Source of the DNA: Plazaster borealis
Taxonomy: Eukaryota > Echinodermata > Asteroidea > Forcipulatida > Labidiasteridae
Reading direction: 5' to 3'
DNA: 64,000 nucleotides
Assembly: GCA_021014325.1 (NCBI GenBank)
Contig: CM037464.1
Span: 9,021,127 to 9,085,126 of the forward strand
Part shown: in pieces, positions 23,501-55,898 of the stretch
Layout: each line of letters begins with the position of its first letter
Position numbering within the stretch: the stretch's first letter is position 1
Program-made: the position numbers and the translations under genes
The notes under the pieces: generated by a model
What the model was told of the DNA's origin: nothing
Database searches by the model: none
The model's input: the letters and a program-made list of their open reading frames with translations, nothing else

Positions 23501-23921
23501 ACCTCACCAGCTTCAAAAGCACGGTTGGCTTCACGAGAAGGGTAGGCGTGACGTCTTAAGCACATCGAACCTCACAAGACTCGTGGAGCCATACCCACTA
23601 CTTCACGGCCGTCGTAACTGTCGTCATGGTTTACAGTAGTTAAAGTATAATGTCTGACAGTCCAGTGATTTGGACTGGGGAAAAGAAACTCATTTCAAAT
23701 TGGGAGGGATTCAATTATTACCTATCATTACAAAAACGTATTAAATGAAGGTATTACCATGACTGTTTAATATTTTATGCTATCCAGAAATGTCAAGTAA
23801 TAAACGAGATCTGTTGTTTATTTTCAGATTTGACTTCCGCCAAGTGGTAAGCGCCGCTCAAAGGAACCAGCCGCGTATCAAATCAGCATCGGTCACTCAA
23901 CACCCGGAAAAATCGGTATGA
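2378..23921 (+). CDS. TRPA1: TRPA1-like cation channel, 20 exons, 5' end missing
   Basis: Joined exons: 2378-2511, 5068-5116, 5998-6204, 7242-7405, 8930-9094, 9698-9812, 11870-12036, 13683-13767, 14179-14238, 14921-15016, 15491-15561, 16466-16649, 17850-17930, 18810-18991, 19654-19783, 20613-20810, 21497-21637, 22133-22275, 22785-22922, 23828-23921. They give 867 residues with no internal stop, and all junction phases agree. Seen: ankyrin repeats at about 1-330 ([39 protein letters not shown]), a pre-S1 linker at 335-440, S1 443-465, S2 500-520, S3 537-555, S4 567-587, S5 603-627, pore motif [10 protein letters not shown] at 646-655, S6 677-696, a TRP-like helix 697-727 and a coiled coil at about 797-823. 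The family forms tetrameric, calcium-permeable sensory channels in the plasma membrane. The order and spacing match TRPA1 closely. The first ankyrin repeats (roughly half of the array in vertebrate TRPA1) and the start codon are absent. It could be a second or 'basal' TRPA paralog rather than the strict orthologue. Confidence 0.93.
3302..3475. mobile_element. Hairpin MITE, copy A
   Basis: Inverted arms of about 50 bp (3302-3351 and 3420-3475) contain CAAGATTTTTTTTCCTACGA and its complement, plus CCCCATACGG / CCGTATGGGG. The loop has GGAGGAGGATGATTCAAAAG and GAGGGCGCTATCAAA. The same loop and inner arms recur at 30920-31095 in the Src gene. Confidence 0.75.
4698..4864 (+). repeat. Interspersed repeat with GACGTTTCGA hairpin
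   Basis: AATTAGCTGTTGCAAACTGC, then CTTACCAACCAAAAGGACCTATGG, then GGTTAATGGCCTGACGTTTC. The first 80 bp recur inverted at 20962-21039. The end forms a hairpin (GCCTGACGTTTCGAG 4766-4780 with TTCGAAACGTCAGGG 4850-4864). Confidence 0.65.
5068..5116 (+). CDS. TRPA1: TRPA exon: ankyrin repeat, 49 bp
   Basis: Residues 45 (shared) to 61: [17 protein letters not shown], the two helices of an ankyrin repeat opened by TPLH in the previous exon. Acceptor ctctgtag|G, donor AAAAG|gtaagg. The phase fits both neighbours, and human TRPA1 has a very similar LHRASLFDH stretch at this place in the array. The next intron (5117-5997) contains a palindromic element at 5160-5435. Confidence 0.88.
5160..5435. mobile_element. 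Palindromic element (MITE-like)
   Basis: The core hairpin AATCTGAGAAGCG (5292-5304) and CGCTTCTCAGATT (5313-5325) is perfect with an 8-base loop. Outer arms TTGTATACGTTTGGTAAT (5166-5183) and ATTACCAAACGTATAC (5416-5431) share almost the same centre. Confidence 0.65.
5998..6204 (+). CDS. TRPA1: TRPA exon: two ankyrin repeats
   Basis: Residues 62-130, phase 0 at both ends. It begins [19 protein letters not shown] and ends ...[10 protein letters not shown] before gtgcgt. Acceptor ttattgcag. It contains a repeat with [12 protein letters not shown] followed by the longer linker typical of TRPA1 at this position. The next intron (6205-7241) is AT-rich and shows no gene-like or clear repeat structure. 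Confidence 0.93.
7242..7405 (+). CDS. TRPA1: TRPA exon: ankyrin repeat with GCTPIHYA
   Basis: Residues 131-184 plus two bases. It encodes [20 protein letters not shown] and ends [10 protein letters not shown], split at AA|gtcagt. Acceptor aaatgcag. The split lysine codon is completed by the G at 8930. The intron that follows carries the CCAA microsatellite. Confidence 0.93.
7722..8195 (+). repeat. CCAA tetranucleotide microsatellite
   Basis: About 470 bp of nearly pure (CCAA)n with scattered variants (CCAG, CAAT, AAAC), in the TRPA intron 7406-8929. It creates long open frames on both strands (poly NQPT / GWLV) that are artefacts of the repeat. Confidence 0.97.
8545..8630. repeat. Short inverted repeat, TGTTAAAATAACACC type
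   Basis: GTGTTAAAATAACACC at about 8563-8578 and GTGTTATTTTAACACC at about 8605-8620 form a hairpin in the TRPA intron. It resembles a small MITE tip; no target-site duplication could be settled. Confidence 0.45.
8765..8850 (-). mobile_element. Possible tRNA-derived SINE fragment
   Basis: The minus strand reads GATCGTGGGTTCAATTCC, a good tRNA B box (GGTTCAATTCC), with a weaker candidate A box before it. It lies 80-165 bp ahead of the TRPA exon at 8930. Confidence 0.4.
8930..9094 (+). CDS. TRPA1: TRPA exon: ankyrin repeat [12 protein letters not shown]
   Basis: Residues 185 (shared) to 239, plus two bases. A strong C/T-rich tract precedes the acceptor cccgacccag at 8929. A second in-phase acceptor exists at 8953, but starting at 8930 restores KYGRFNSC, which matches the SYGRINTC stretch of human TRPA1 in register. 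The exon continues with [17 protein letters not shown] and RGALLHR; donor CACCG|gtaaga. The next intron (9095-9697) shows nothing recognisable. Confidence 0.9.
9698..9812 (+). CDS. TRPA1: TRPA exon: ankyrin repeat [13 protein letters not shown]
   Basis: Residues 240 (shared) to 278. Encodes [20 protein letters not shown] and ends QVDDNG before gttagt. The acceptor is catgttag. The reading frame and the G-[TNS]-x-L-H pattern fit the neighbouring repeats. The next intron (9813-11869) contains the foldback element. Confidence 0.92.
10066..11586. mobile_element. Foldback element with palindromic TTCGAGGGAACGAAAT repeats
   Basis: The outer arms (10066-10212 and 11400-11586) are long inverted repeats sharing GACGACAGCGGGCG, GGAGCCCCTAAAGGGACAGG and TAAAATAAATGTTGAAATTA. 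Inside each arm (10190-10590, 11090-11410) is a tandem cluster of short palindromes of the type GTTCCCTCGAAATATTATTTCG in both orientations. The 500-bp middle codes for nothing. No transposase frame is present, so the element is non-autonomous. It sits in a TRPA intron. Confidence 0.8.
11870..12036 (+). CDS. TRPA1: TRPA exon: last ankyrin repeats
   Basis: Residues 279-333 plus two bases. Encodes [20 protein letters not shown], then [20 protein letters not shown] and ends IMSHER. This corresponds to the end of the ankyrin domain in TRPA1 (human has a basic residue plus RW at the same place). C320 here is the last cysteine before residue 411. Acceptor aaactcag, donor GAAAG|gtaaac. Confidence 0.93.
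12730..13060 (+). repeat. Interspersed repeat, copy A (CTTGACGTACACGCA)
   Basis: Shares GATCCTTGACGTACACGCA, CAAACTCGAG, CGTTGTCCCG, AAAATCCATGCGA and TTAGTGCAGTC, in the same order, with 34150-34815. The open frames here are not conserved between the copies, so it is noncoding. Confidence 0.65.
13683..13767 (+). CDS. TRPA1: TRPA exon: pre-S1 linker, part 1
   Basis: Residues 334 (shared) to 362: [20 protein letters not shown] then GKMPLVFK, donor gtaagt. The phase matches both neighbours. In human TRPA1 this is the segment with the reactive cysteines; there are none here. The acceptor is the ag at 13681-13682, preceded by the pyrimidine-rich attgttccc. An open frame runs upstream of it, so the acceptor rests on phase and on alignment with the family. 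Confidence 0.85.
14179..14238 (+). CDS. TRPA1: TRPA exon: pre-S1 linker, part 2 (60 bp)
   Basis: Residues 363-382, [20 protein letters not shown], phase 0 at both ends. Acceptor gttttgcag, donor TGG|gtaaac. It aligns with the human VLLDFCMLHS...DYY segment; the position of the reactive human C665 is serine here (S368). The next intron (14239-14920) has an inverted pair of tRNA-like repeats. Confidence 0.88.
14310..14400 (-). mobile_element. tRNA-derived SINE head, minus strand
   Basis: The minus strand reads GCTGTAGCTCAGTTGGTAGA, an excellent tRNA A box, then CCGGAGGTTGGAGGTTTAAATACC with a degraded B box. It faces the plus-strand copy at 14525-14600. Confidence 0.6.
14525..14600 (+). mobile_element. 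tRNA-derived SINE head, plus strand
   Basis: GATAGCTCAGTGCCGGCACG (A box), then GGAGGTCGCACGTTCAAATCC (B box). With the opposite copy at 14310-14400 it forms an inverted pair inside a 680-bp TRPA intron. Confidence 0.6.
14921..15016 (+). CDS. TRPA1: TRPA exon: pre-S1 linker, part 3
   Basis: Residues 383-414: [20 protein letters not shown] followed by [12 protein letters not shown]. The [11 protein letters not shown] stretch matches the YNFKYLQCPLE stretch of human TRPA1, and PLCALN matches PLTALN. Acceptor cattttcag, donor AAT|gtaagt. The next intron (15017-15490) shows nothing recognisable. Confidence 0.93.
15491..15561 (+). CDS. TRPA1: TRPA exon: HPVCIEYL motif before S1
   Basis: Residues 415-437 plus two bases of W438: [20 protein letters not shown] then NQKW. 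The L-x-HPVCxEYLxxKW motif is diagnostic for TRPA1 just ahead of S1. Acceptor cacactcag, donor AATG|gtaaat. The next intron (15562-16465) includes a small palindrome at 16157-16211 and nothing gene-like. Confidence 0.94.
16157..16211. repeat. Perfect 13-bp hairpin
   Basis: GATCGTCAGTAAC (16157-16169) and GTTACTGACGATC (16199-16211), with a 29-bp spacer that itself contains GGTTACTGA. It is a small palindromic repeat in the intron before S1. Confidence 0.6.
16466..16649 (+). CDS. TRPA1: TRPA exon: S1 and first extracellular loop
   Basis: Residues 438 (shared) to 499. S1 is about 443-465 ([20 protein letters not shown]). The loop after it is rich in N, D and T, with two N-glycosylation sequons (NDT, NAT), consistent with the extracellular S1-S2 loop. 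Acceptor cttcactag, donor TAT|gtaagt. The next intron (16650-17849) is about 1.2 kb with no recognisable content. Confidence 0.92.
17850..17930 (+). CDS. TRPA1: TRPA exon: S2
   Basis: Residues 500-526, phase 0 at both ends: [20 protein letters not shown] then FAQLFHQ. It forms S2 followed by the KE-x3-LF-x-Q stretch that precedes S3 in TRPA1. Acceptor attcttacag, donor CAG|gtatat. The next intron (17931-18809) shows nothing recognisable. Confidence 0.92.
18810..18991 (+). CDS. TRPA1: TRPA exon: S3 and S4
   Basis: Residues 527-586 plus two bases. Begins [20 protein letters not shown], then FVLPF (S3), then [20 protein letters not shown] (S4). The pattern NYF-D-x2-N-x-LEW and QCGA-x-A matches human TRPA1 in order and spacing. 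Acceptor ttgcaaaag, donor AAAG|gtaaaa. The following intron carries a minus-strand tRNA-derived SINE at 19330-19575. Confidence 0.94.
19330..19575 (-). mobile_element. tRNA-derived SINE
   Basis: The minus strand reads GGTTGGCGTAGTGGTATC (A box region), then GGTTCTCGGTTCAAATTCC (B box), then a non-tRNA body ending in an A/T-rich tail toward 19300. It interrupts the TRPA intron between the S4 and S5 exons. Confidence 0.7.
19654..19783 (+). CDS. TRPA1: TRPA exon: S4-S5 linker and S5
   Basis: Residues 587 (shared) to 630: [20 protein letters not shown], then [20 protein letters not shown]. The [12 protein letters not shown] segment is the S4-S5 linker and the AFAMAFYML end of S5 parallels AFGLSFYIL of human TRPA1. 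Acceptor gtttaaag, donor GAG|gtaaga. The next intron (19784-20612) shows no gene-like content. Confidence 0.94.
20613..20810 (+). CDS. TRPA1: TRPA exon: pore loop and S6
   Basis: Residues 631-696, phase 0 at both ends. The pore helix and filter read [14 protein letters not shown] (642-655), then a turret-like stretch, then S6 ([20 protein letters not shown]). The acidic residue E652 aligns with D915 of human TRPA1, the main filter residue. Acceptor gtatgcag, donor ATG|gtaagc. The next intron contains an inverted copy of the 4.7-kb repeat at 20962-21039. Confidence 0.94.
20962..21039 (-). repeat. Second copy of the 4.7-kb repeat, inverted
   Basis: Reverse complement of 4698-4776 with a few changes: it contains AACGTCAGGCCATTAACTG, TGCATTTATACCATAGG and GTTTGCAACAGCTAATT. 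It lies in the intron after the pore exon of the TRPA gene. Confidence 0.7.
21497..21637 (+). CDS. TRPA1: TRPA exon: TRP-like helix
   Basis: Residues 697-743. Begins [20 protein letters not shown], then [20 protein letters not shown]. It joins S6 as [12 protein letters not shown], the same junction as in human TRPA1 ([12 protein letters not shown]). Acceptor ccgtcag, donor GTG|gttagt. The next intron (21638-22132) shows nothing recognisable. Confidence 0.94.
22133..22275 (+). CDS. TRPA1: TRPA exon: basic cytoplasmic linker
   Basis: Residues 744-790 plus two bases: [20 protein letters not shown] and later [18 protein letters not shown]. Rich in lysine and poorly conserved in the family. It is placed here because its phases fit both neighbours and both splice sites are good (tttcccag; AAGAA|gtaagc). 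The next intron (22276-22784) shows nothing recognisable. Confidence 0.82.
22785..22922 (+). CDS. TRPA1: TRPA exon: C-terminal coiled coil
   Basis: Residues 791 (shared) to 836, plus two bases. [20 protein letters not shown] matches the human EKQHELIKLIIQKMEI coiled-coil stretch that bundles the four subunits; an acidic, flexible stretch follows. Acceptor atttcaag, donor CCCAG|gttagc. The next intron (22923-23827) has a hairpin-like stretch near 23488-23552 and nothing else. Confidence 0.93.
23828..23921 (+). CDS. TRPA1: TRPA last coding exon with stop
   Basis: Residues 837 (shared) to 867: [20 protein letters not shown], then [11 protein letters not shown], then TGA at 23919-23921. The RF-x-F-x3-V-x-AA core resembles the RWNTVLRAVKA tail of human TRPA1. 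Acceptor tattttcag. An alternative donor (TCG|gtatga) is possible, but the frame already closes three bases into it. Confidence 0.85.
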
Positions 23922-24135
23922 ATTGCATACCTAATGGTCAACATATCAATGGTTGGAATCAATGGGCCGATGGAACAATATATATTTGTTCTTAATTGTA
24001 AAATATTTGGATGAAAGTGTGGTTTTATTTTTATAGGACATAACTTTGCTGTGAGCTTTCAGGATCGGTTGCTTAAACCAGGTGTTATAGTCTACAAAAC
24101 ACTGCATTACTTTTCTTTGATTATTTGACAAACAA

Positions 24136-24141
24136 ATAAAT
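24136..24141 (+). terminator. Candidate polyadenylation signal of the TRPA gene
   Basis: AATAAA lies 215 bp after the stop codon, in an A-rich context and the right orientation. It is the first canonical signal after the stop. Such hexamers are common in AT-rich DNA, so this is only a candidate. Confidence 0.35.
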
Positions 24142-25384
24142 CAAAAATTATTCCCCCCAAAACAAACAAAAACTAAAAATACTAAAACAAAACAAAACAA
24201 ACAAAACAAACCCCAACCCCATTAAAACTCGACAAATTGCTTGGCAAATATACAGCACGCAAGAATACAGCGCAGGATGAAACATGGGAGAAGATGTTGT
24301 TTGAAGCTTTGCATGGTGTGGAAATAAATGGTAGACTTGCGGGTACAGCCATGTGTAAAAACTCCCACAAAAGAGTTTGTACATTATGATTGTACCTGCA
24401 AGTTAACTATTGATTAACTTCTTATGGGAGAAGATCGTCGTATACATCACACACTCTTCTGTGCTAGGCCCCACCAGCCCAAATCTACAAAATTGCAAAC
24501 TACAGGTAAAAAAAGACATCGTAGCTGTACACACCTGTAGTTATAGGCCTTATAGCTTATGGTAACGGGTTGCAGTTAAGTACGGTACCGTACTCTACCA
24601 AACACATAAAATAAATCTCTGGTTTTCTTCGGACTTTCTCAAATGGTATAAATGGAAAAGTTACTTAGGGCCTTACTATAAAGCCGAAAAACTGTAAAAT
24701 GTAGCGGTACAACAACGGAGAAAAATACATCAGATCAGGGGCTCTGTTAAGCTTATGTTTTTTAACATTAACAAGTATTGTAACAGGTTCATTTTTAACA
24801 GCATTTTTTTCATTTTGGGTAATTTTTTCAAATTTACAGCTTAAAATTAACAGTATAGTCCGAAAATTGCTATCAAAACAGGATTTTTAAAGCAAACAAT
24901 TGTTTGCTTACCATTTTCTCCCCCAAATTGTGAAAAACATGCTCTAGATTTTACGAATCAATCTAACTTTTCAAGGCTAACAATTTAAAAATGAACAAAT
25001 TCCAGTTATTTGTTAGCAATAGACGATGTGACCTGTGACATCACATGTTTACAAAAGAGCCGACAAGCCTGGACTTCCTGCAGGCACGATTTGTGCACAG
25101 CCCAATGGAAGAAAACATTAAAACTGATATTTTATGGAGATTGCACTGTCTATTTTTTATCAACTTTTGATGCGATGAAAGGGGGAACATCTCAACTTGT
25201 TCAGCTGTTGAAAAGCTTTTAAAACTCTTGGATTTATGTGGAAATTTTGACACAAAATGTAAACTTTCCTATATGACCAGTGCAGTATCTTGCCTGGTAG
25301 AAAGGCCCATTATGTACAATGTTACACTCATTGTAAACAGAGGTCACATGGTTTATATAAACGCACATTTTAGGACAACATTTC

Positions 25385-25620
25385 ACAAGAAGACGATTAA
25401 TTTAAGGAACAAAGGTTTAACAAATCTATCCCCCATCTTTTTGGCTATAGGTTTGAGGAACAAGGGATTCAAAAACATCTACCCCCTTTTTAAATCTGGG
25501 TTTGAGGAACAAAGGATAAATAAAATATCTTTTTAGCTGGGTTTGAGGAACAAAGGATAATTAAAATATCACCTCCTCTTGTTCTAGCAACAAGGGATAA
25601 ATAAACCTACCCCTCACTTA
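25385..25620 (+). repeat. Degenerate tandem repeat (TTTGAGGAACAAAGGATAA)
   Basis: Four to five diverged copies of a unit of about 50-60 bp, each with GAGGAACAAAGG or a variant followed by ATAAATAAA and a CTA-CCCC stretch. Confidence 0.7.
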
Positions 25621-27684
25621 AATTATTTACACTCGATCCACAAAATAGACATTTGTTTAGTCAGCTTTCCCAATAATGAAGCACTGTCAATAAACGGTGT
25701 GCGTATTTCTCTTCGATATTAGTATGCAATAATAGTTTGGAGTACAAAATGTGGAAAATTGTTTTACTAACAAAAAGTTATACATTTAAAGACTGAACAA
25801 TATTTTAAAAAGTGTACAAATTCCTTTGTTCCTGCAGCAATATGTTTTTGAGAAAAACAGCGTGATTTAAAAAAAAATATATTGTAGTTAAAAATGAACC
25901 TGTTATTGTGTGTAGTAGGTAATGTTATCAGACATACATAAAATATTTATGTTTGTGTCTTACAATGTAAATCGGTACCCTTTCAAATTAACCTATTTCA
26001 TCGATTTTATAATTATGCTTACATTGAGCCTTATTATACTAGTGTTGGAAGTGAGTTTGTTTAACTAAGTATTTCATTCACGGGATGAGGTTCCTAAGTT
26101 TGTTTGCCCATTCTTTCATGTCAATACTTTTTATTTCTATTATTCCAGGTCCATAAAATAGTTTTAGATTATCATGCACAATCTTAATGTCATTTAAGCC
26201 TGTACATAAAGATTGAATTATATATTGTATTATCATTAGAATAATGATCAGGGAATAATTGCGCAATTGATTAGTTAAGTTGTTGTTTCAAGTACACTGG
26301 AGTGCGCTAAATTAATCGTGTTTTTGTTCTTATCTTGTTGAATGGAGTCATGGTACATTAGTTGTATATACATTAGACGTGCATACTATTAGCTTATAAG
26401 GTAAATGCATTACAGCCCGTAGTTCAATAAACACACTATCCAATCAACTTGATGGAATTTCATCCAATTCGGTGTTCAGCCTGTAGTAAAAATAACAACG
26501 TTATGTCAGGGATTCTGTGCACATTCGTTACTTATTGATTTTGATTGCTGAAATTAATCACAGCGACAGCGTATTTGGGTGTCTTCAAATGATAAATCTT
26601 TTGACCGTTAATATTTCATACGAAATATTTCTCTGGAGGTTCAGGATTTCTACTAGTGTGAACTTTATACCCAGTGAATAATCAGATTGGACCTAATCAC
26701 TTTTGTTCGACATTAACTGGTAACTTAACTACCCCACAGTCTACTAACCCTTCCAGTTTACAGGGCACTCACACACAATGGGCAGCCCACACAATAACTC
26801 TGAGCCCTGCAACCACAGTTCTCCTTTCAGAAGAACCAATCAAAGCAGTGACTGACTCTACACTGAAGCTTCTGAATCCCTAAAAAGAGACCAGCATCTC
26901 AAACGCTCTTCAGTCTCCTGACGACGATTACAGCAAGCTTGTCGAAACGTTGAGACCAACATTAAGAACTCACTCCGCGGCAGTGAAGTTATTGTTGAGA
27001 AGTTCTCTCGATCAACTAAGCGAAAGTAGTAGTCCCAGTCGATTTCCTACATCACACCCAGATAACAAGCAGGACAGTTCTTTTCAGATCTAAAGAAGTC
27101 TCCAGAATTCCGAATAACTTAATTTTAAAGTCGCCAATCCGTTATAACTTTTCCCACACCAAATATTTTGAATTTAAAAGTTGAATTATCTTAGTATTAA
27201 TACTTTTCAAAACCCACTCCTTTTTCTTTGTAAAAAATGCTACTAAATTATTTATAATTTTTGAGTTGTTTTGAAAGATCTTAGCGTCCGTTGTAAATAC
27301 TTAAATATGAACGTAATGCACCCGAGTGATGTGTGTGTTTGGTTTGGTAAGTGCTTTGTTTCAAGTTTGTGCTGCACAAATCGGTTTTTTTAAGCCCATC
27401 TTTTTACTTATCAATTTTGTTTATGTTATTTGGAAATAAATTGTTGACACAAATAATATATCAGTTCCACTACAGATTTATCCTACGTAGTAACAATATT
27501 GTGGTGATTCCAAATAAATGCGTCTAAGCAAAACGTATTGATTCAAATTAGTATATAAATTTAGTATACATGGTATAATTATGGCTAAATTCAGTTGGAA
27601 AGATGTGGTATTAGAAATGTTAACATGTTGAGGAATTTGTTGTTTTCGTAAACATTTGACACGTACATCAATATTTAAGTTTAT

Positions 27685-28258
27685 GTTTATATCAATGCAA
27701 TAGCTATATCGTTTATATCAATTGATATCAATGTTATACCAATGCTATACCTATATCGTTTATATCAATTGCTATCAATGTTTTATCAATGCTATAGCTA
27801 TTATCGTTTATATCAATTGCTATCAATGTTATATCAATGCTATAGCTATATCGTTTATATCAATTGCTATCAATGCTATAGCTATATCGTTTATATCAAT
27901 TGCTATCAATGGTGTATCAATGCTATAGCTATATCGTTTATATCAATTGCTATCAATGTTATATCAATACTATAGCTATATCGTTTATATCAATTGCTAT
28001 CAATGTTATATCAATGCTACAGCTATATCGTTTATATCAATTGCTATCAATGTTGTATCAATGCTATAGCTATATTGTTTATATCAATTGCTATCAATGT
28101 TATATCAATGCTATAGCTATATCGTTTATATCAATTGCTTTCAATGTTATATCAATGCTATAGCTGTATCGTTTATACCAATTGCTATCAATGTTATATC
28201 AATGCTATAGCTGTATCGTTTATACCAATTGCTATCAATGTTATATCAATGCTTATAG
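27685..28258 (+). repeat. 47-bp minisatellite, about 12 copies
   Basis: The unit contains ATATCAATGCTATAGCTATA, then TCGTTTATATCAATTGCTAT, then CAATGTT. The copies differ at single bases and one is shortened. It makes overlapping, frame-shifting open frames (YQCYSYIVYIN) that are not genes. Confidence 0.95.
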
Positions 28259-30189
28259 CTCAGAATGAGTCAGTCACGGAGGTGCATTTTAGAACAAAAC
28301 TCAGAGTTAGGACAAGAAAATTCCCCAAATTCACGTCGGGAAAGCAAACTGTGAAAAAAGCCAACAACCCACACACACAAAAACTTTGCTGCTAAGTGTT
28401 TTCATGGAAAACAAAGTGCACCAAATCAGTTTGTAAGTTTTTAATGTCAAGTAATAAACCGTAAAGGAAACTGACTGGGTGATTATTAACTCAGAACAAA
28501 ATACACACAAAACGAAATGGGGTAGGCCTAATTGTTTTGGTTTATTTAAATTTATTTTATGCTTTGTTCATTCCAACCAATAAAGTATTTATGTAACAGT
28601 TTAGTCCATAAATGTATTTAATATTTACATCTTTTTAAAATCTAATACTGCAAAACCCATGAATTCATTTCAGTGCTCGACCATTGTATTACATAATCAC
28701 ATATTTGCGTATCAGGGGCTTTTCCCAAACCTCGGCTTGGGCTACGTCATCAATTTTGGAGCTGTGTACATTTTGTACGGTGTTTCCAACATCAAACGAA
28801 GCCTGGAGCCGGAGACGGATCCTAAACCGAAATTTGGAGAAACAAATTGATTTACATAAAAAATGGTCCCCACTTCGAGTGTCTCATAAAATCGACAGTT
28901 TGAACGTACAAAGCCCACAAAATGAAATTCAAATTTGTTTGTTATTAGATAGCATCCACTAAAGTCAACATTTTGATGTGCCCCCTTGCAGCCGCTTTTT
29001 ACGTACGTGGTCATACATGTTTCCTCAGCATGCCTGTTGCTGAATGAATTTTAGCACAAGTCAAGTTCATATAAAAAATATTTTGTGAGTGCTCAGGCCT
29101 TGACAATTCCCGAGAAATCCCCAAAACTTGAAAGTTAACTTTTGGTTTTCATTTAATATCGGGGCATTTCAGTTCAAAACTGCCTTTAGATATTCATAAA
29201 GTCAAAACAATATATATTGCATAATTCACGGAAATCAGAAATTCGGTGAAACTTTGCATTTTTTATGAAGCAGCTGTGAATGATATTGAAAAAAATGAAG
29301 TAACTTTACACTGCAAAGGACCTGGAATTTATAAAGTTATTAACCGCCAAAAAGATTTCCCTTTTAGTCAGATTATGGGAAGGTTTTCTTTTGTCAACGG
29401 TCACAAGAATTTTGAATGAACTCTTTAATAGTAAACCTTTAACAATCGGATCTGCATAAATATTTCATGAATGAACTGAGCCAAAAATATGTACACATCT
29501 GAAATTCCAGTGTTAGCTTTGCTCTCTTATTATTCACAACTACTTGTCAGTGGTCCAATAACATTATGTATACTGCCGCATACTTTAGCTACAAAAAAAT
29601 CACTCTGTACGAGAACTGACGCCAATGATTAACTTAGTCCGTAAGTATGGAATGCATTGGCGAACGGCTCATGGTTTCACCAGAGGATTCAATAAAGAAA
29701 TAAGAAACGCCGTAAGAAGTAAGAATAAGAATTATCAAGTCTTATGACAAAGTCGGGTATACAGCCTTAAAAACGTGACATTTATCTTTGAAACCAAAGT
29801 TTTCTTTGTAAAATTCTGTACAAATCGGTCTTTAGCTAAAGTAGTAGTGTACTTGTAACAATAAATGTGCGTATAACACACTGATAATAACAGGATTATG
29901 TGCTCTACTTGTTAAGTCATGATTACAAATTAGTTTCCATGATACTATAGGACCTTGAACAAATCGTCAGTGGCCTCATCCTGTTTCGACATATCCTACC
30001 ATGTCGGAATGTGCAAGTCAATTACTTATGTTTACAAGGCCGTGTACGAATTAAGCAACTTCGGCTGCGGCTGTTGGCTACAACGACAACTTTGGAGACT
30101 AGAACTTTTCGGCGTTCCGGCCGTAGCCACTGCAAAAGCCATCAATTCGGACACGGCCTATGTCACGATTGGTATGAACAGTGCGTCCT

Positions 30190-55837
<25,648 letters not shown>

Positions 55838-55898
55838 GGTTGGGAATCTCAAACCCGGAAACTCTACCCCGTTAGATTTTTCAGAAACGGACTGCTCT
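55838..55898 (-). other. 5' untranslated part of the ATG-containing Src exon
   Basis: A pyrimidine tract (tattttttttattagcag on the minus strand) ends at about 55899, just upstream of the start codon. It is itself a NAGNAG (tagcag). The 61 bases from there to the ATG have no other ATG. This implies at least one further upstream exon. Confidence 0.5.

Larger units (their letters stand above)
23922..30189. other. Intergenic region between the convergent genes
   Basis: Holds the 3' UTRs of both genes, a degenerate tandem repeat at 25385-25620, a repeat end with GTCGAAACGTTGAGACC at about 26943, and the minisatellite at 27685-28258. No open frame here looks like a conserved gene. Confidence 0.7.

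Noticed and set aside
26880..27000. Coding remnant of a retroelement (frame with PDDDYSKLVETLRP)
   Set aside because: The stretch is short, lacks any reverse-transcriptase motif, and resembles a widespread noncoding repeat end.
27722..28395. Overlapping frames in the 47-bp minisatellite
   Set aside because: The same peptide recurs in shifting frames because 47 is not a multiple of three; there are no splice or start signals.
55838..55852. Src start five codons upstream (xRFPT before MGNKES)
   Set aside because: The upstream codon is TTG, not ATG, and only MGNKES gives a myristoylation site.
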